Source of the DNA: Amia ocellicauda
Lineage: Eukaryota; Chordata; Actinopteri; Amiiformes; Amiidae
Reading direction: 5' to 3'
NCBI RefSeq assembly: GCF_036373705.1
Contig: NW_027102660.1
Span: 806,001 to 870,000, forward strand
Length of the DNA stretch: 64,000 bases
Part shown: in pieces, positions 1 to 9,050 of the stretch
Numbering within the stretch: position 1 is the stretch's first letter
Layout of the letters: every line of letters begins with the position of its first letter
Made by a program: the position numbers and the translations under genes
The notes under the pieces: generated by a model
Told to the model about the DNA's origin: nothing
Database searches by the model: none
The model's input: the letters and a program-made list of their open reading frames with translations, nothing else

Positions 1-56
1 GAACCAGGGACCTTTCGCGCGTTAGGCAAACGTGATAACCGTTACACTACGGAAAC
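1..56 (-). tRNA. tRNA-Val (AAC), 3' part outside window
   Basis: The minus strand reads the 5' acceptor strand, D arm, anticodon arm and part of the T arm of a vertebrate-type tRNA-Val. The anticodon AAC is complementary to plus-strand bases 21-23. The 3' acceptor strand lies off the window edge. One D-loop base and one anticodon-stem base differ from the better copies at 33081 and 51626, so it may be a weak or dead gene. Confidence 0.75.
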
Positions 57-312
57 TGACACCGCTGCCTCTTGCTTCGAACGGTTACCGTTGAAGCCTG
101 CTGGTAAAACGTGCTCAGGCGTTTCAGGTCGGCTTGGCTATGAGATGGCGTCTGAAGTGCCGCGAAAGGATGCCATTTTCACTGACCTGTTTGGCATTGC
201 AAAAGGCCACATCAGGACACTTCGGAAACTCTTTCAAAGGCAGGACGCCCTGCGCTCTGACAGTGCCTGCACTTAACCCAACAAGGTGATGCTGAATGGC
301 TTGTTCAAACGG

Positions 313-336
313 CTGGTGGTCTTCTGTCACCACCAG
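313..336. other. Perfect 8-bp hairpin near the insertion site
   Basis: CTGGTGGT and ACCACCAG form a perfect inverted repeat around an 8-base loop, 31 bases before the element's target duplication. The hairpin recurs in every spacer copy; in the 35296 copy the stem grows to 10 bp. It belongs to the host repeat, not to the element. Its role is unknown. Confidence 0.6.
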
Positions 337-366
337 ACTATCAGAGCTATACTGCGCCTTCAACTA

Positions 367-372
367 CATAAG
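367..372. repeat. Left target-site duplication CATAAG, copy 1
   Basis: CATAAG immediately precedes the element's left end and is repeated directly after its right end at 16639-16644. Six bases is the target duplication usual for Maverick/Polinton elements. The same spacer without an element has a single CATAAG at 33795 and 34759. Confidence 0.92.
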
Positions 373-557
373 AGTAGATAGTAGGGTTTTTTGGGCGCGG
401 CCTATTTTGTTATGACGTATGCCCTAAGCTTATTAATATTCCTAAGTCATAATTGGGGGGCGTGATTTTAGGTAGAGTTATTTCCTTAATTATTCCTACG
501 TCATATCCGTCAGAAAGTGTACACCCATAAAACCCTGAACAACAAGGCCACCCATAA
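373..557 (+). repeat. Left terminal inverted repeat, copy 1
   Basis: This segment is the reverse complement of 16454-16638 with only a few mismatches over 185 bp. It begins AGTAGATAGTAGGG. It carries ATF/CRE-type TGACGT motifs at 413-418 and 498-503; a third, at about 441-450, is mutated here but intact in the other copies. Such repeats act as replication ends in protein-primed linear genomes, and the motifs suggest that this one is also a promoter. Confidence 0.93.
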
Positions 558-675
558 ATACCCCCACCCCTCTGAAGGCAACGCCCCGAAACTCTCCTCT
601 CTATTTAAGAACCCGCGCTTCTTTTAGGCAATACCTCTTTAATTCTCAGCTTCTGAAACATCCCGCTTCTTCAAC
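558..675 (+). promoter_or_regulatory. Leader and TATA-like promoter of gene A
   Basis: A TATTTAAG box lies at 602-609, 67 bases before the gene A ATG at 676, downstream of the ATF/CRE motifs in the terminal repeat. The arrangement resembles an animal-virus early promoter. It is conserved in all five copies; the box is intact in each. Confidence 0.55.
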
Positions 676-1386
676 ATGTCCAGCGACATCAACATGAAAC
701 CCCGCAAGAAACAATCCCGGGCAAGGGTTCCTGTACTCACCAATTTGAAGATTGAACGCTCCTGGGTGTTGTTCTGCGGGGCTCGACAGGGTTACCGCTT
801 TAAAAGGGATCCCGGCTATGTTGGAGTGGAGCTTTTTGCTTTGGGAGAGAAGGAGGGTACGTTGGAACCTTTTGAGACGGTAATTGAATACTCTTATGAG
901 GACTGGTTGAAGGTGATGGCCTGGAAATATCTGGGGCTTGTGGATAAGACTCTAGAAGGCTTGCAAGAGGGTCCAAGAGAATGCGAAATGGAGTCTCCGA
1001 CTCAGGGTTTTGAAAGGTGTGAATGGGAAAGCTTGCAGAACTACGGTAGAGTGGTGAAGAGTCTATCTCTAACTACAGATCGTAAGATTTTGTTTAGCAG
1101 TACCCTGATTACAAACCCTATTGAAAGGGGTGTGGAGGATCCAGAAAAACAGGTTACTGAAATTATGTTTGACGCCGTGGACTGGCCGTTCTTGAAAGAG
1201 GTCATAAACTGAATAAATGATGGTTTTGACATCTTGACCAAATGTTCGCAACTGGATTTGGTTAGAAGGAGAATATGCTGGATTATGGATTATATATCCC
1301 CCTTGAATGACGACGACGATGATAAAACAGACGACGTGTGGGGTTTTGAAGGGGGGTCTGACGGCTCAGGGGCTACTCTCTTCTAA
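676..1386 (+). pseudogene. Gene A, unknown protein, one nonsense codon
   Basis: The first left-arm gene. Its full-length form (copies 2 and 5) is 236 aa with a basic start, no membrane segment and a strongly acidic tail (five consecutive Asp, then Gly/Ser-rich). I recognise no domain. Here a TGA at 1210-1212 replaces TGT and cuts the protein at 178 aa; the frame stays open on the far side to a stop at 1384-1386. Its place behind the terminal repeat suggests an early regulatory or host-interaction role, but that is inference. Confidence 0.75.
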
Positions 1387-1464
1387 GAGGGCGGTGTGTC
1401 GTGACGTAGTGAAGAGATAGGATAAAAGGCACAACAATTCATTCATGGTTTAAAATTAAAGAGA
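1387..1464 (+). promoter_or_regulatory. ATF/CRE and TATA-like promoter of gene B
   Basis: TGACGT at 1402-1407 and a TATA-like GATAAAAGG at 1421-1429 stand 36-63 bases before the gene B ATG at 1465. The same pair occurs before gene B in every copy. Together with the terminal-repeat motifs, this suggests that one class of bZIP factor drives the left arm. Confidence 0.5.
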
Positions 1465-2313
1465 ATGTCTTACCCGAAAGCTGCGGACGTCGACAGGCTC
1501 TACAGGCCTCTTCAAACCCGGGATCACCCCTGGTTCTATTCCCCAGATTTTGTATACACTCCGGAACCCTCTGACTGCGGTTACTCTCCAAGACCTCAGA
1601 CCCCGGTCCCTCAGGATGAAACAACATGCGGTGCGATGGATGTCCAAATGAGTCTCGGGGATCCCCAGCCTCTGGAGCTCATGGAGGGCCTTGATTTTGC
1701 CGAACTGTCTACCGTCTGTGCGTCTCAGGAGGGGGTCAGTCCAATGGATGTAGAAACACCCCACAAACCACCAGGCGACCCAATGAGCATCGGACTGTCC
1801 CGGAGGCATGATGAAGACGCAGGATTTATGCCCGGGGTATGTGACCAAGTAAGCAGAGTGGTTAAAAGCACCCTGGTGTATATTCTGAGTGCTCTCATCG
1901 ACCGAGCTCTGAAAGAAGTCTGTCGGGGGTGTGAAGTGAATCACCCCAGTCAGTTGAGACACAGTTGTTTGTTTGAACCAGACCGTTACTATTTCCTGTT
2001 CTATTTCAACGTGTTTTACAGAAGACTCAACAAACCGTGGCTGAAACTGGCACTAATCAAGGCGCTGTCTTACTCCCACATACATGTCACTGCGGGACAA
2101 GTCCAGAAAATCATAGATGAGATTTTGCTGGAGCTGAAAAAGGAGCCGTTTATAATAGAGAAACTTGGGCAGCTGCTCAATGACCTGGATGAGCCGAGTA
2201 GAAAAACCGCTGGCAAGCTAAAAGCTTATTTCTTCCGTAAAGAAGTTAAAGCTGGGGGCAGCGACGAAGAATTCGACATCTACGCCACTGATTCAGACTC
2301 TGACCTGAACTAA
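1465..2313 (+). CDS. Gene B, 282-aa protein with a Cys/His cluster
   Basis: An intact frame starting at the ATG after the TATA-like box. Residues 1-125 are Pro-rich and probably disordered. Residues 126-250 look folded and helical. A cluster C156-x3-H160-x5-H166-x-C168 could bind zinc. The C-terminus is acidic with SDEEFD and a TDSDSDLN end, like a CK2 target or activation region. I do not recognise the family. Gene C starts 12 bases after its stop. It is open in copies 1, 3 and 4, frameshifted in copy 2 and fused to gene C by a deletion in copy 5. Confidence 0.8.
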   Translation: MSYPKAADVDRLYRPLQTRDHPWFYSPDFVYTPEPSDCGYSPRPQTPVPQDETTCGAMDVQMSLGDPQPLELMEGLDFAELSTVCASQEGVSPMDVETPHKPPGDPMSIGLSRRHDEDAGFMPGVCDQVSRVVKSTLVYILSALIDRALKEVCRGCEVNHPSQLRHSCLFEPDRYYFLFYFNVFYRRLNKPWLKLALIKALSYSHIHVTAGQVQKIIDEILLELKKEPFIIEKLGQLLNDLDEPSRKTAGKLKAYFFRKEVKAGGSDEEFDIYATDSDSDLN

Positions 2314-2325
2314 GGGACTTTGAAC

Positions 2326-2718
2326 ATGGGGAATGTTCTGGACTGCTTCTGCAACTGGTTCTGTCATCAACACTCTGCAGCTAACCTGAGAGCGCTATTA
2401 CACCATGTGCTTGACAGAAAAGTAGCCAACGCGAGCCTTTTCTCTACAGATTTAACCATCGATGAGGATCAACTTTCAAACCTGGAAAAGTGAATGGCTG
2501 CTGTAACAAAGACCGGGGGGTACGAACACTGGGATGAAGCGCTCAAGGGGGCCAAGAATGATATTAGGCCATTTCATCAACATCTGTATGACCTTTTACT
2601 GAGCATGTTTAATACACCTCTGTTTACTTTTAAAATAGGTCATATTGTTGTTTTATTTACATATGTAACTGAGGTGTGTGCCTACAAGATAAAGAAACAG
2701 GTATATTTGTTGATATAG
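2326..2718 (+). pseudogene. Gene C, possible Bcl-2-like protein, nonsense at codon 56
   Basis: The 130-aa frame starts at ATG 2326. The C-terminal third has the pattern of a BH1 region: Leu-Phe, then Gly-His-Ile-Val-Val-Leu-Phe, followed by a hydrophobic helix with Cys. Bcl-2 homologues are plausible in large DNA viruses that must delay cell death, but the match rests on one motif. A TGA at 2491-2493 interrupts the frame here and in copies 2 and 4; copies 3 and 5 have TTA. The expected BH2 part is not in the same frame after 2718 in any copy, which suggests splicing or a shared break. Confidence 0.5.
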
Positions 2719-2890
2719 ATCAAGTAACCAATCATCTGATTTCTTTTTGTCTGGACCGTAGAAAAAATTGTTGTGTATGTTATACTTTTCTCAAATGTCT
2801 AAAAAGGGGTATCTGCTCTCCTGAAGTTGAATAAAAAACCTTGTATAAAAACTTTGCGCATAGTGTGGGTCTGTGTGGTTATTTGACAGA
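2719..2890 (+). promoter_or_regulatory. Poly(A) signal of gene C and TATA box of integrase
   Basis: AATAAA at 2830-2835 would end left-arm transcripts. A canonical TATAAAA at 2844-2850 follows only nine bases later and lies 41 bases before the integrase ATG. No open frame with an ATG of useful length lies in this gap. Confidence 0.55.
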
Positions 2891-3982
2891 ATGACTCGGC
2901 AAGCTCCCCAAATGCAGGAACTATACTACAACCCAGCCAAGATTGGGGGTTTGGCGGGTAAGAAGGGTTTTCAAAGAGGACTCGCTGAGGCCGGAGTGAA
3001 GGTTAATGTTGTGGTTGTTTCAGAATGGTTACGGGAACAAGACGCCTATACCTTTCATAAACCTCTCAGGATTAAGTTTAAAAGAAACCGCGTATATGCA
3101 ACTGACATAGACTCACAATGGCAAATGGATCTAGTCGATATGTCAAATTTATCAAAACATAACAATGGTCACAAATTGATGTTGATGTGTATCGATGTGT
3201 AATCAAAATATGCCTGGGCTCGAATTCTACATAATAAAACAGGTTGGGCGGTGACAAGGGCCTTTGAGGATATATTGTCCCAGGGTCGATGTCCTAAAAA
3301 ACTGCAGACTGATTAAGGAAAAGAGTTTCTCAACAGAGAATTTCAGAATCTACTGAAGAGACACAAAATACATCATTTCACCACCGGAAATGAGCTTAAA
3401 GCATCGGTAGTGGAGAGGTTTAACCGCACCATAAAGACCAAAATGTGGAGATATTTTACAGCGGTCAACACGTTCAAGTATTTTGATAAAGTTCAGGATT
3501 TTATTGATGCTTACAACCAAGGGTATCACACCAGTATTAAAATGAAGTCTATAGATGTTGATCAAAGTAATTCTTTTCAGGTCTATACAAAATTATACGG
3601 ACCATTTATTAAGAAGGGAAAAACTACTTATAAGTTCAACATCGGTGATGTGGTTCGCGTTTCAAAGCTAAGGAGTACTTTTGCCAAAGGTTATGAACAA
3701 ACATTTTCTGACGAATATTTTACAGTTACCGAACAGTTGGCTAGAGACCCCCCCGTGTACCGGTTAAAAGACTATGACGGGGAGGATATAGAAGGAACGT
3801 TTTACGAAGCCGAGTTACAAAAAATTATTGTGGGTAAAGACAGTGTATACAGAGTTGAAAAGATATTAGCTGAAAAAACCCAGAACCGGAAAAAATATGT
3901 GTTGGTGAAATGGCTTGGATGGCCTGAAAAGTTCAATAGTTGGGTCCCGGAACAACAGGTTTGCGATATTCAATCCTTATAA
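2891..3982 (+). pseudogene. Chromodomain integrase, two nonsense codons
   Basis: Retrovirus-type DDE integrase of the Maverick family; the intact form is described at 19775. Here TAA at 3200-3202 and TAA at 3314-3316 break the frame, the second just after the catalytic Asp of the LQTD motif. The true start is ATG 2891; the frame also runs open from a GTG at 2873, which is not a eukaryotic start. The C-terminal chromodomain is still readable. Confidence 0.9.
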
Positions 3983-4028
3983 CAACAAGCCCGCGGGTGT
4001 GTTGGGGGCATTACTTTCGATACTCAAG

Positions 4029-4758
4029 ATGGAATCAGGAGGCTTCTACGTGACTCTACCCAGTAACGCCTCTCTCGATATATACCCTAAAAATGAAATA
4101 TCCAGTTACACGGTACAATTTGGAAAATCTATAGATCTAAGGGGGTTGTGGGAAGTGGGGTTGGCGGAAATACAGTATCCTTACACTTGGGCTGTTTTAC
4201 AAGATAAGGATGCCACCTTCGCCATTTTTGATGATGTTAAAAAGAGTCAATGGACATTCACGATACAAGGAGGTTATTATGACAATGTGGATAAAATATT
4301 AGATGAGATGCATAAACAGTTCTCAGAAGGCACCCCCAACATCAAGCTATACTACAACCCTATTAAAAACAGAGTGTACAAGGTGTTACCAGGTATTAGC
4401 ATTCAAACCAGCGGCCAACTGGGGCGTATATTAGGGTTCTATTCTGACACAGAGAGCAGGTTCTCAGAAGTGGTGTGGCGGCTTTAACACTCTTTATGTG
4501 TATACGGATATCATAACCCACCAGAGGGTTGGGGATAGTTATGTCCCCCTTTTGAGAAATGTACTTATTAAAGGTAAAAGCAATGACATGGTCACAATTA
4601 CTTATGACAAGCCACACTACGTACCAGTCTCAAAGACCCACTTTGACAACATCACGATCGAAGTAAAATCGGATCAGAATATCAACGTACCCTTCCGCTT
4701 CGGTAAAGTTAATGTCAAACTACATTTTCGACCCCTGAAACAGTGTGTACATTATTAA
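4029..4758 (+). pseudogene. Minor capsid (penton-like) protein, frameshifted
   Basis: The Maverick single jelly-roll minor capsid protein, thought to form the fivefold vertices. It is recognised by its place between integrase and pVI-like gene and by the conserved HQRVGDSYVPLLR block near the C-terminus. It starts at ATG 4029, 46 bases after the integrase stop. The N-terminal and C-terminal parts lie in different frames, changing near 4470-4485 in a GGTGTGGCGG stretch. Copies 2, 3 and 4 change frame at the same place. This copy also lacks one codon near 4385 and has a stop at 4485-4487 in the first frame. Confidence 0.85.
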
Positions 4759-4759
4759 A

Positions 4760-5247
4760 ATGGCTACCTCGAGGGGTTATGTAGATCCTAGCGCCTATGT
4801 GGATTATTACAAGATGCAAGATGGAACGGCTTGCCCGGTTTTGTAGGAGCCCCCACAATGTATGGCGCCGGTCTAGGAGGACTCTTTCGTGGTCTCTTTA
4901 GAATGGCCGTACCCCTGCTTAAGAGAGGCTTTGCTATAGCCAGACCCCACTTGAAATCAGCGGCTAAAAATATTGTTAGTGACGTGTTCACCAATGTTAT
5001 GTACCGAGCAGCTAGCCATGAGCATCAGGAGGGTTCGGGTCTCATGGTAATGGCGAGGAGGGGGGGTAAAAGAAGAAACAGCATGTGTCCACCAGGGCGA
5101 CGATGATCTGTGGCTAACAAAAAACGAAGAATCTCTCATTCTCCAACATATTGTGGAAACACTCGGAGAAGGAAGCAGCACAAGAAAAAACCTGCAAAAA
5201 GAAAGTCTCAAAGAAAGAAAAATAGAGCCTCAGGATACATCTTTTAA
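4760..5247 (+). pseudogene. pVI-like basic membrane-active protein, broken
   Basis: Counterpart of the intact 162-aa frame at 56114. A one-base deletion after codon 19 (near 4820), shared with copies 2 and 3, separates the ATG from the rest. A private TGA at 5104-5106 then stops the main frame. The amphipathic stretch after the MYGAG motif and the Arg/Lys-rich tail are still visible. Confidence 0.75.
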
Positions 5248-5249
5248 AC

Positions 5250-6557
5250 ATGTCTTTTGTCCACAGTCTATCGGAAGAATGCGTCAAATCAGAACTGGAT
5301 CTGTTTACAGTTCCATACACTCAAACGAGTTTAGATAAGATCATATATGTAGAGATTCCCCCTCTTTCTGCAATTTCAGACACGGCCCCTCTGGAGTTTT
5401 TTATAGCTGGCAATGGCGAGGATTATATTGATTTGAATAACACATTTATTTTAATGAACTGAAAAGTGACTGATTAGGATGGCGATGCAATCGAGAAGAC
5501 GACCAACGCTGGGGTCATCAATTACCCGGTGGCCACCATGTTTTCACAGGTGGATGTGACCCTGGGAGATCGGCTCATTAGTCAAAGCAGCAATACTTAC
5601 CCCTATAGAGCCATGATGGAGTGTAAACTTAATTATAGTAAGGAGACCCTAAGCAAACAGTACAGCCCCGGCCTTTTCTTCAAAGACATCCCGGAAGCTA
5701 TGGACGACAAGGATCCAGAGGGACTCAATAAGGGTTTGCAAAAAAGAACGGCCTCTTCAACAGAAGGGAGGACCTTTGAGCTAATGGGGCATATCCATGC
5801 AGACATATTTTTCCAAGAAAAACTCATGCTCAACGGGGTAGACATTAAAATTAAAATGATCCGTAGTAAAAGTGCTTTTTGTCTGATGACCCCTGATACT
5901 GAAAAATATAAACTGACCATATTATCGGCCTCGCTGTTTGTGAAAAAAGTGTCCGTCTCCCCGGCGGTTAAACTAGGACACGCGCAGGCGTTAATGACGG
6001 CAAACGCCGAGTACCCGATCGAAAGAGTCTATATGAAAGTCCACAGTATCCCCGCAGGGACACGGGTGATGAACCAGGAAAATCTGTTTCTAGGACAGCT
6101 CCCAAAACAGGTTATTATAGGCCTCGTGGTTAATGATGCATTTACCGGGGTTTACAACAAGAACCCCTTTAACTTTAAAGATTATAATGCGGAATTTATA
6201 GCGTTGTACGTCGATGGTGTGCAGGTTCCATCCAGACCTTTTCAACCTGACTTTGAAAACGGCAATGCGGTTCGTGAATATTACAGTCTAGTACTGGCTA
6301 CGGGTCGCCATCTCAAGGATCAAACTCTGCTGATCGATCGCCGGGAATACTGCAGCGGTTACACCCTGTACGGTTTCAACCTGACCCCTGACGAAGAGTG
6401 TGGACAACATTTTTCACTGATGAAGACGGGCAATATGCGTTTGGAGATGCGTTTCAAGCAGCCTCTACCACGCACTGTAAATATGGTCGTGTATGCTGTG
6501 TTTGACAACATTATTGAGGTGAATCAGAGAAGAAACGTTCTGTATGATTATTATTAA
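5250..6557 (+). pseudogene. Major capsid protein, two early nonsense codons
   Basis: Double jelly-roll major capsid protein; the open form is described at 40623. TGA at 5460-5462 is private to this copy; TAG at 5475-5477 is shared with copies 2 and 4. After these stops the frame is open for 342 codons from ATG 5529. The ATG begins three bases after the pVI-like stop. Confidence 0.93.
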
Positions 6558-6558
6558 A

Positions 6559-7115
6559 ATGAACACCAGAGAGCTCAACCACATCATGAATGCCCTGGCC
6601 GGCTCACGGAAACTGTTTAAAGGGTCAACGCCTGCGATCAGCTGCCTAAATTTAAGATCAAGAATTTACCTGCAATGTACATAATCAACACACACCCTAA
6701 AAACATGCCCGGAGAACATTGGCTGGCTATTTATCTAAGGGAGGACCACCGTGGTGAATTTTTTGATTCCTATGCAAACCCCCCGGATTTCAGACATTTC
6801 CCTCGGAAGATCAATAACTTTCTGCTCAACAACTGTCAAGAAACCATTTACAGCGGTCGTCAAGTACAAAGTCTTCAGACCTTCACTTGTGGTCAACACT
6901 GTGTGTTTTTCTTATATCATAGATCTAAAGGAAGGTCATACCCCGATATTATGGCCTTGTACAGTGAGGATTTAGGCCAAAATGATAAAAAAGTGGCAGA
7001 GTTTGTCAGGACACTGTGGACCCCCCCTTATAACACAATGACTTACGACCCTAGCCAGCCATGTATACAGATGGGGTGTTCTTGTGAGGATTTTAAAAGA
7101 TGTCATGCGTGTTAA
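6559..7115 (+). pseudogene. Adenain-like cysteine protease, frameshifted
   Basis: The ATG follows the capsid stop by one base. One base is missing near 6620-6630 (the codons for residues 20-24), so the start and the catalytic part are in different frames. The catalytic region (GEHW, FFDSY, CGQHC) is otherwise preserved. The functional form is described at 41932. Confidence 0.88.
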
Positions 7116-7295
7116 GGTGAAAAAATAATGAAAACAGCCTTTGAATCATTAGTTATTGTTTTTTTTCAATACAATTCTTATACAAAGCAGGGGTTATGTT
7201 ATAAATAAATGTACAACATTTGAAAATAAAAAAAATAAAATAAAAAATTGTTTGTCGGGTCATTATTTACAGGGGAGACAAATAAAAACATGAGA
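7116..7295. terminator. A/T-rich gap between convergent genes with poly(A) signals
   Basis: The protease (plus) and the 247-aa gene (minus) converge here. AATAAA occurs on the plus strand at about 7203 and again near 7226. In copies 2 and 3 TTTATT near 24016 and 42534 gives AATAAA for the minus strand. I see no coding frame. Confidence 0.55.
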
Positions 7296-8037
7296 TTAAT
7301 TAGCTTCCCAACGATGGATAGATCCTGAGGATGGTCGCTCAGCACGGTCAGAGTAATGAGATATCGGAGTCAGATCAGGCTCCACCTCTTTACACAGACG
7401 GATTTTTTGTAGCGTTTCCTGGTTAGGAACTGTGGATTGGGGCATGTTCAGACAGGCCATCGCCTGTAGGAAAGCATTCCAGCCTACAGGTCGGCGACTA
7501 TCGGGTACCTTATTAGTGCTAGTGACACTCTTCAACAAATCAAACGTGTGAACCTTTGATCAGTTGTCCTTTAAAAACAAATTCACCCTGTTCATTCCAA
7601 GCCGTTACCCGCGGTTTCTGAACCATTTTGTGCAGGATATATTCTGCATGTCTTTTGCTTCTGGCCGGCATGTTTCTCAAAACATCCGTTACAACATCTC
7701 CCTCTGAACTCTCAACAGGTTCGGTCACCGCAACATCTTTATCAACCGTACCTCCCGCATCAGCCCCAGAACCATTTTCTTGAGAGGCCATGGTTAAAGT
7801 TAAAATGTTTTGATCTTTTTCACCCTGTCTAACCAGACGGAGGTAGCGCTGTAAAGTGTTGGTATACAACTGGGCTTTGGAATACTGATTTAAATCAGCC
7901 CTGGCCTGTATAGCTTTCATTTCAGAGTTCAGGTTGTTTTCGGCCGTTTGTCTAATGGGCTCTGGCCCGACAACATTTTTTCTCAGTTTCTCAAGCTGCT
8001 CCTGAGGGATCAAAAACATTTTCTGAGCATATTCCAT
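7296..8037 (-). pseudogene. 247-aa conserved Maverick protein, frameshifted
   Basis: Starts with MEYAQKMFLIPQEQ, a start I associate with a conserved but uncharacterised Maverick protein. The N-terminal third is charged and probably helical, the centre is Gly/Asp/Glu-rich, and the C-terminal half includes a compact basic region around KRHAEYILHKMV. Two bases are missing near 7545 relative to copies 2 and 3, shifting the last 80 residues. It ends two bases before the 111-aa gene begins reading, so the minus-strand genes are tightly packed. Confidence 0.75.
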
Positions 8038-8039
8038 TA

Positions 8040-8375
8040 TTAACCCACTCTGGAAGCTAGAAGACTGGTTAGGAAAGGCACGGCTATGCTCAACAGCGGT
8101 CCTATAAAACCCCCGGTTTGATTAATCTTCTTTCTTTTTCTTTTAATAGAATACTTCTTATTAGCGATGATCTTGATAACCGCTTTTTGTTTTTTGAGTT
8201 TAGAATGTTGAGAAGGGGTTAGGGGTATATTACCGCGTAAGATGTTAAAAGCTATTTCACACAGGGTCTCGATCAAATCCGAGGGGGCCCCTGCCAGCAC
8301 AGCTTTCCTATGGCGCGGGCTCCCCTCAAATAACATTTGCAAAAGCGGCAGATTTCTTTTAATCCGAACAGACAT
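8040..8375 (-). CDS. 111-aa basic protein with protease-site-like GG-F and hydrophobic tail
   Basis: Open and the same length in copies 1, 2 and 3, the best-preserved gene in the array. Residues 1-70 are helical; 71-84 are Lys/Arg-rich; Q86-T-G-G89 followed by F90 fits the adenain consensus (M/I/L/N/Q)xGG-x; residues 90-107 are hydrophobic. Small proteins of this kind are common in Mavericks and have been compared with adenovirus core or membrane-lytic peptides. Cleavage by the element's own protease would release the hydrophobic tail; this is inferred. Confidence 0.75.
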   Translation of the reverse strand: MSVRIKRNLPLLQMLFEGSPRHRKAVLAGAPSDLIETLCEIAFNILRGNIPLTPSQHSKLKKQKAVIKIIANKKYSIKRKRKKINQTGGFIGPLLSIAVPFLTSLLASRVG

Positions 8376-8381
8376 TCTTAT

Positions 8382-9050
8382 TTATTTCCTTTTCTTTAGC
8401 ACATACACTGCCGGCCAATCGGGCGGGCACAAACCTGTTCTGAGGCGAAAGTCTTCTGGGGTTTGTGCTTTTAAGTCCGCAATCAAGTACCCGTAGGGTT
8501 TTTTGGTGGCATCCTCAAATGCCTCCAAAAAGAACTTGGTCTGGTTAGGTTACATTTGACGAGCCACGACGGTGACCTGTAGTTTATCTCTGGGGTTTTT
8601 AAAAAGAATTATATAATTGGCATTTAAATTAATAGTGCGGCTTTTTTTACCTTGAAAAAATAGATTTTGAACTAAATAAATAATACTTAAATTCCTATGA
8701 TGAGTGTACTTTGTGTAAGCTTTTTCCACTTCACTGTTGTCACCGGCCTGCTCCATCAGGTCATCAAGGATCACTAGATTAGTTTGACCGGGCGGGAACA
8801 AGTCATCGTCACACAACGAGGCGGGGAGACCTTGCACAAATTTCAGATTATTTTTTTTCGAAGCCAAATCATCGTAGAGAGGTTGCCAGCAAGAGTACCA
8901 CACTATGTTGTCAAGAGCTTGGGACACGGTTGCGTCCACATCTTCTATGATGTTCTTTATAAGATAGCTCTTCCCCGAATTGGAGGGACCGGCTATAATA
9001 CAGGAGAAAGGGTGTTGAAGTCTGTTATCAAAACCACCGCTTATATCCAT
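8382..9050 (-). pseudogene. Packaging ATPase (A32/FtsK-HerA type), nonsense near C-terminus
   Basis: The intact form is at 25239. The Walker A GPSNSGKS and Walker B LVILDD motifs are intact here. One codon is missing in the WCYSCW stretch. A TAA at 8550-8552 replaces a Tyr codon just after the RQM residues, removing about 56 C-terminal residues that remain readable down to 8382. Confidence 0.9.

Larger units (their letters stand above)
57..372. repeat. tRNA-Val spacer repeat, left of Maverick copy 1
   Basis: This spacer recurs almost unchanged before every Maverick copy (about 16942-17257, 35706-36021, 51699-52004, 60850-61165) and, without an element, around 33154-33800 and 34560-34764. Short open frames on both strands repeat with it but show no protein-like pattern. 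I see no gene here. It ends in the CATAAG at which the element is inserted. Confidence 0.85.

Noticed and set aside
124-363. Repeated minus-strand frame of 64-103 codons (MKAQYSS...) in each tRNA spacer
   Set aside because: It follows the repeated spacer DNA, has shifting ends between copies, overlaps the hairpin and has no protein-like composition or promoter.
1456-1962. 168-codon minus-strand frame opposite gene B, also in copies 3 and 4
   Set aside because: It is antisense to a well-supported gene, its conservation follows from gene B, and the other copies break it.
3915-4028. N-terminal extension of the penton frame overlapping the integrase end
   Set aside because: The overlap is the chromodomain read in another frame; the family start fits ATG 4029.
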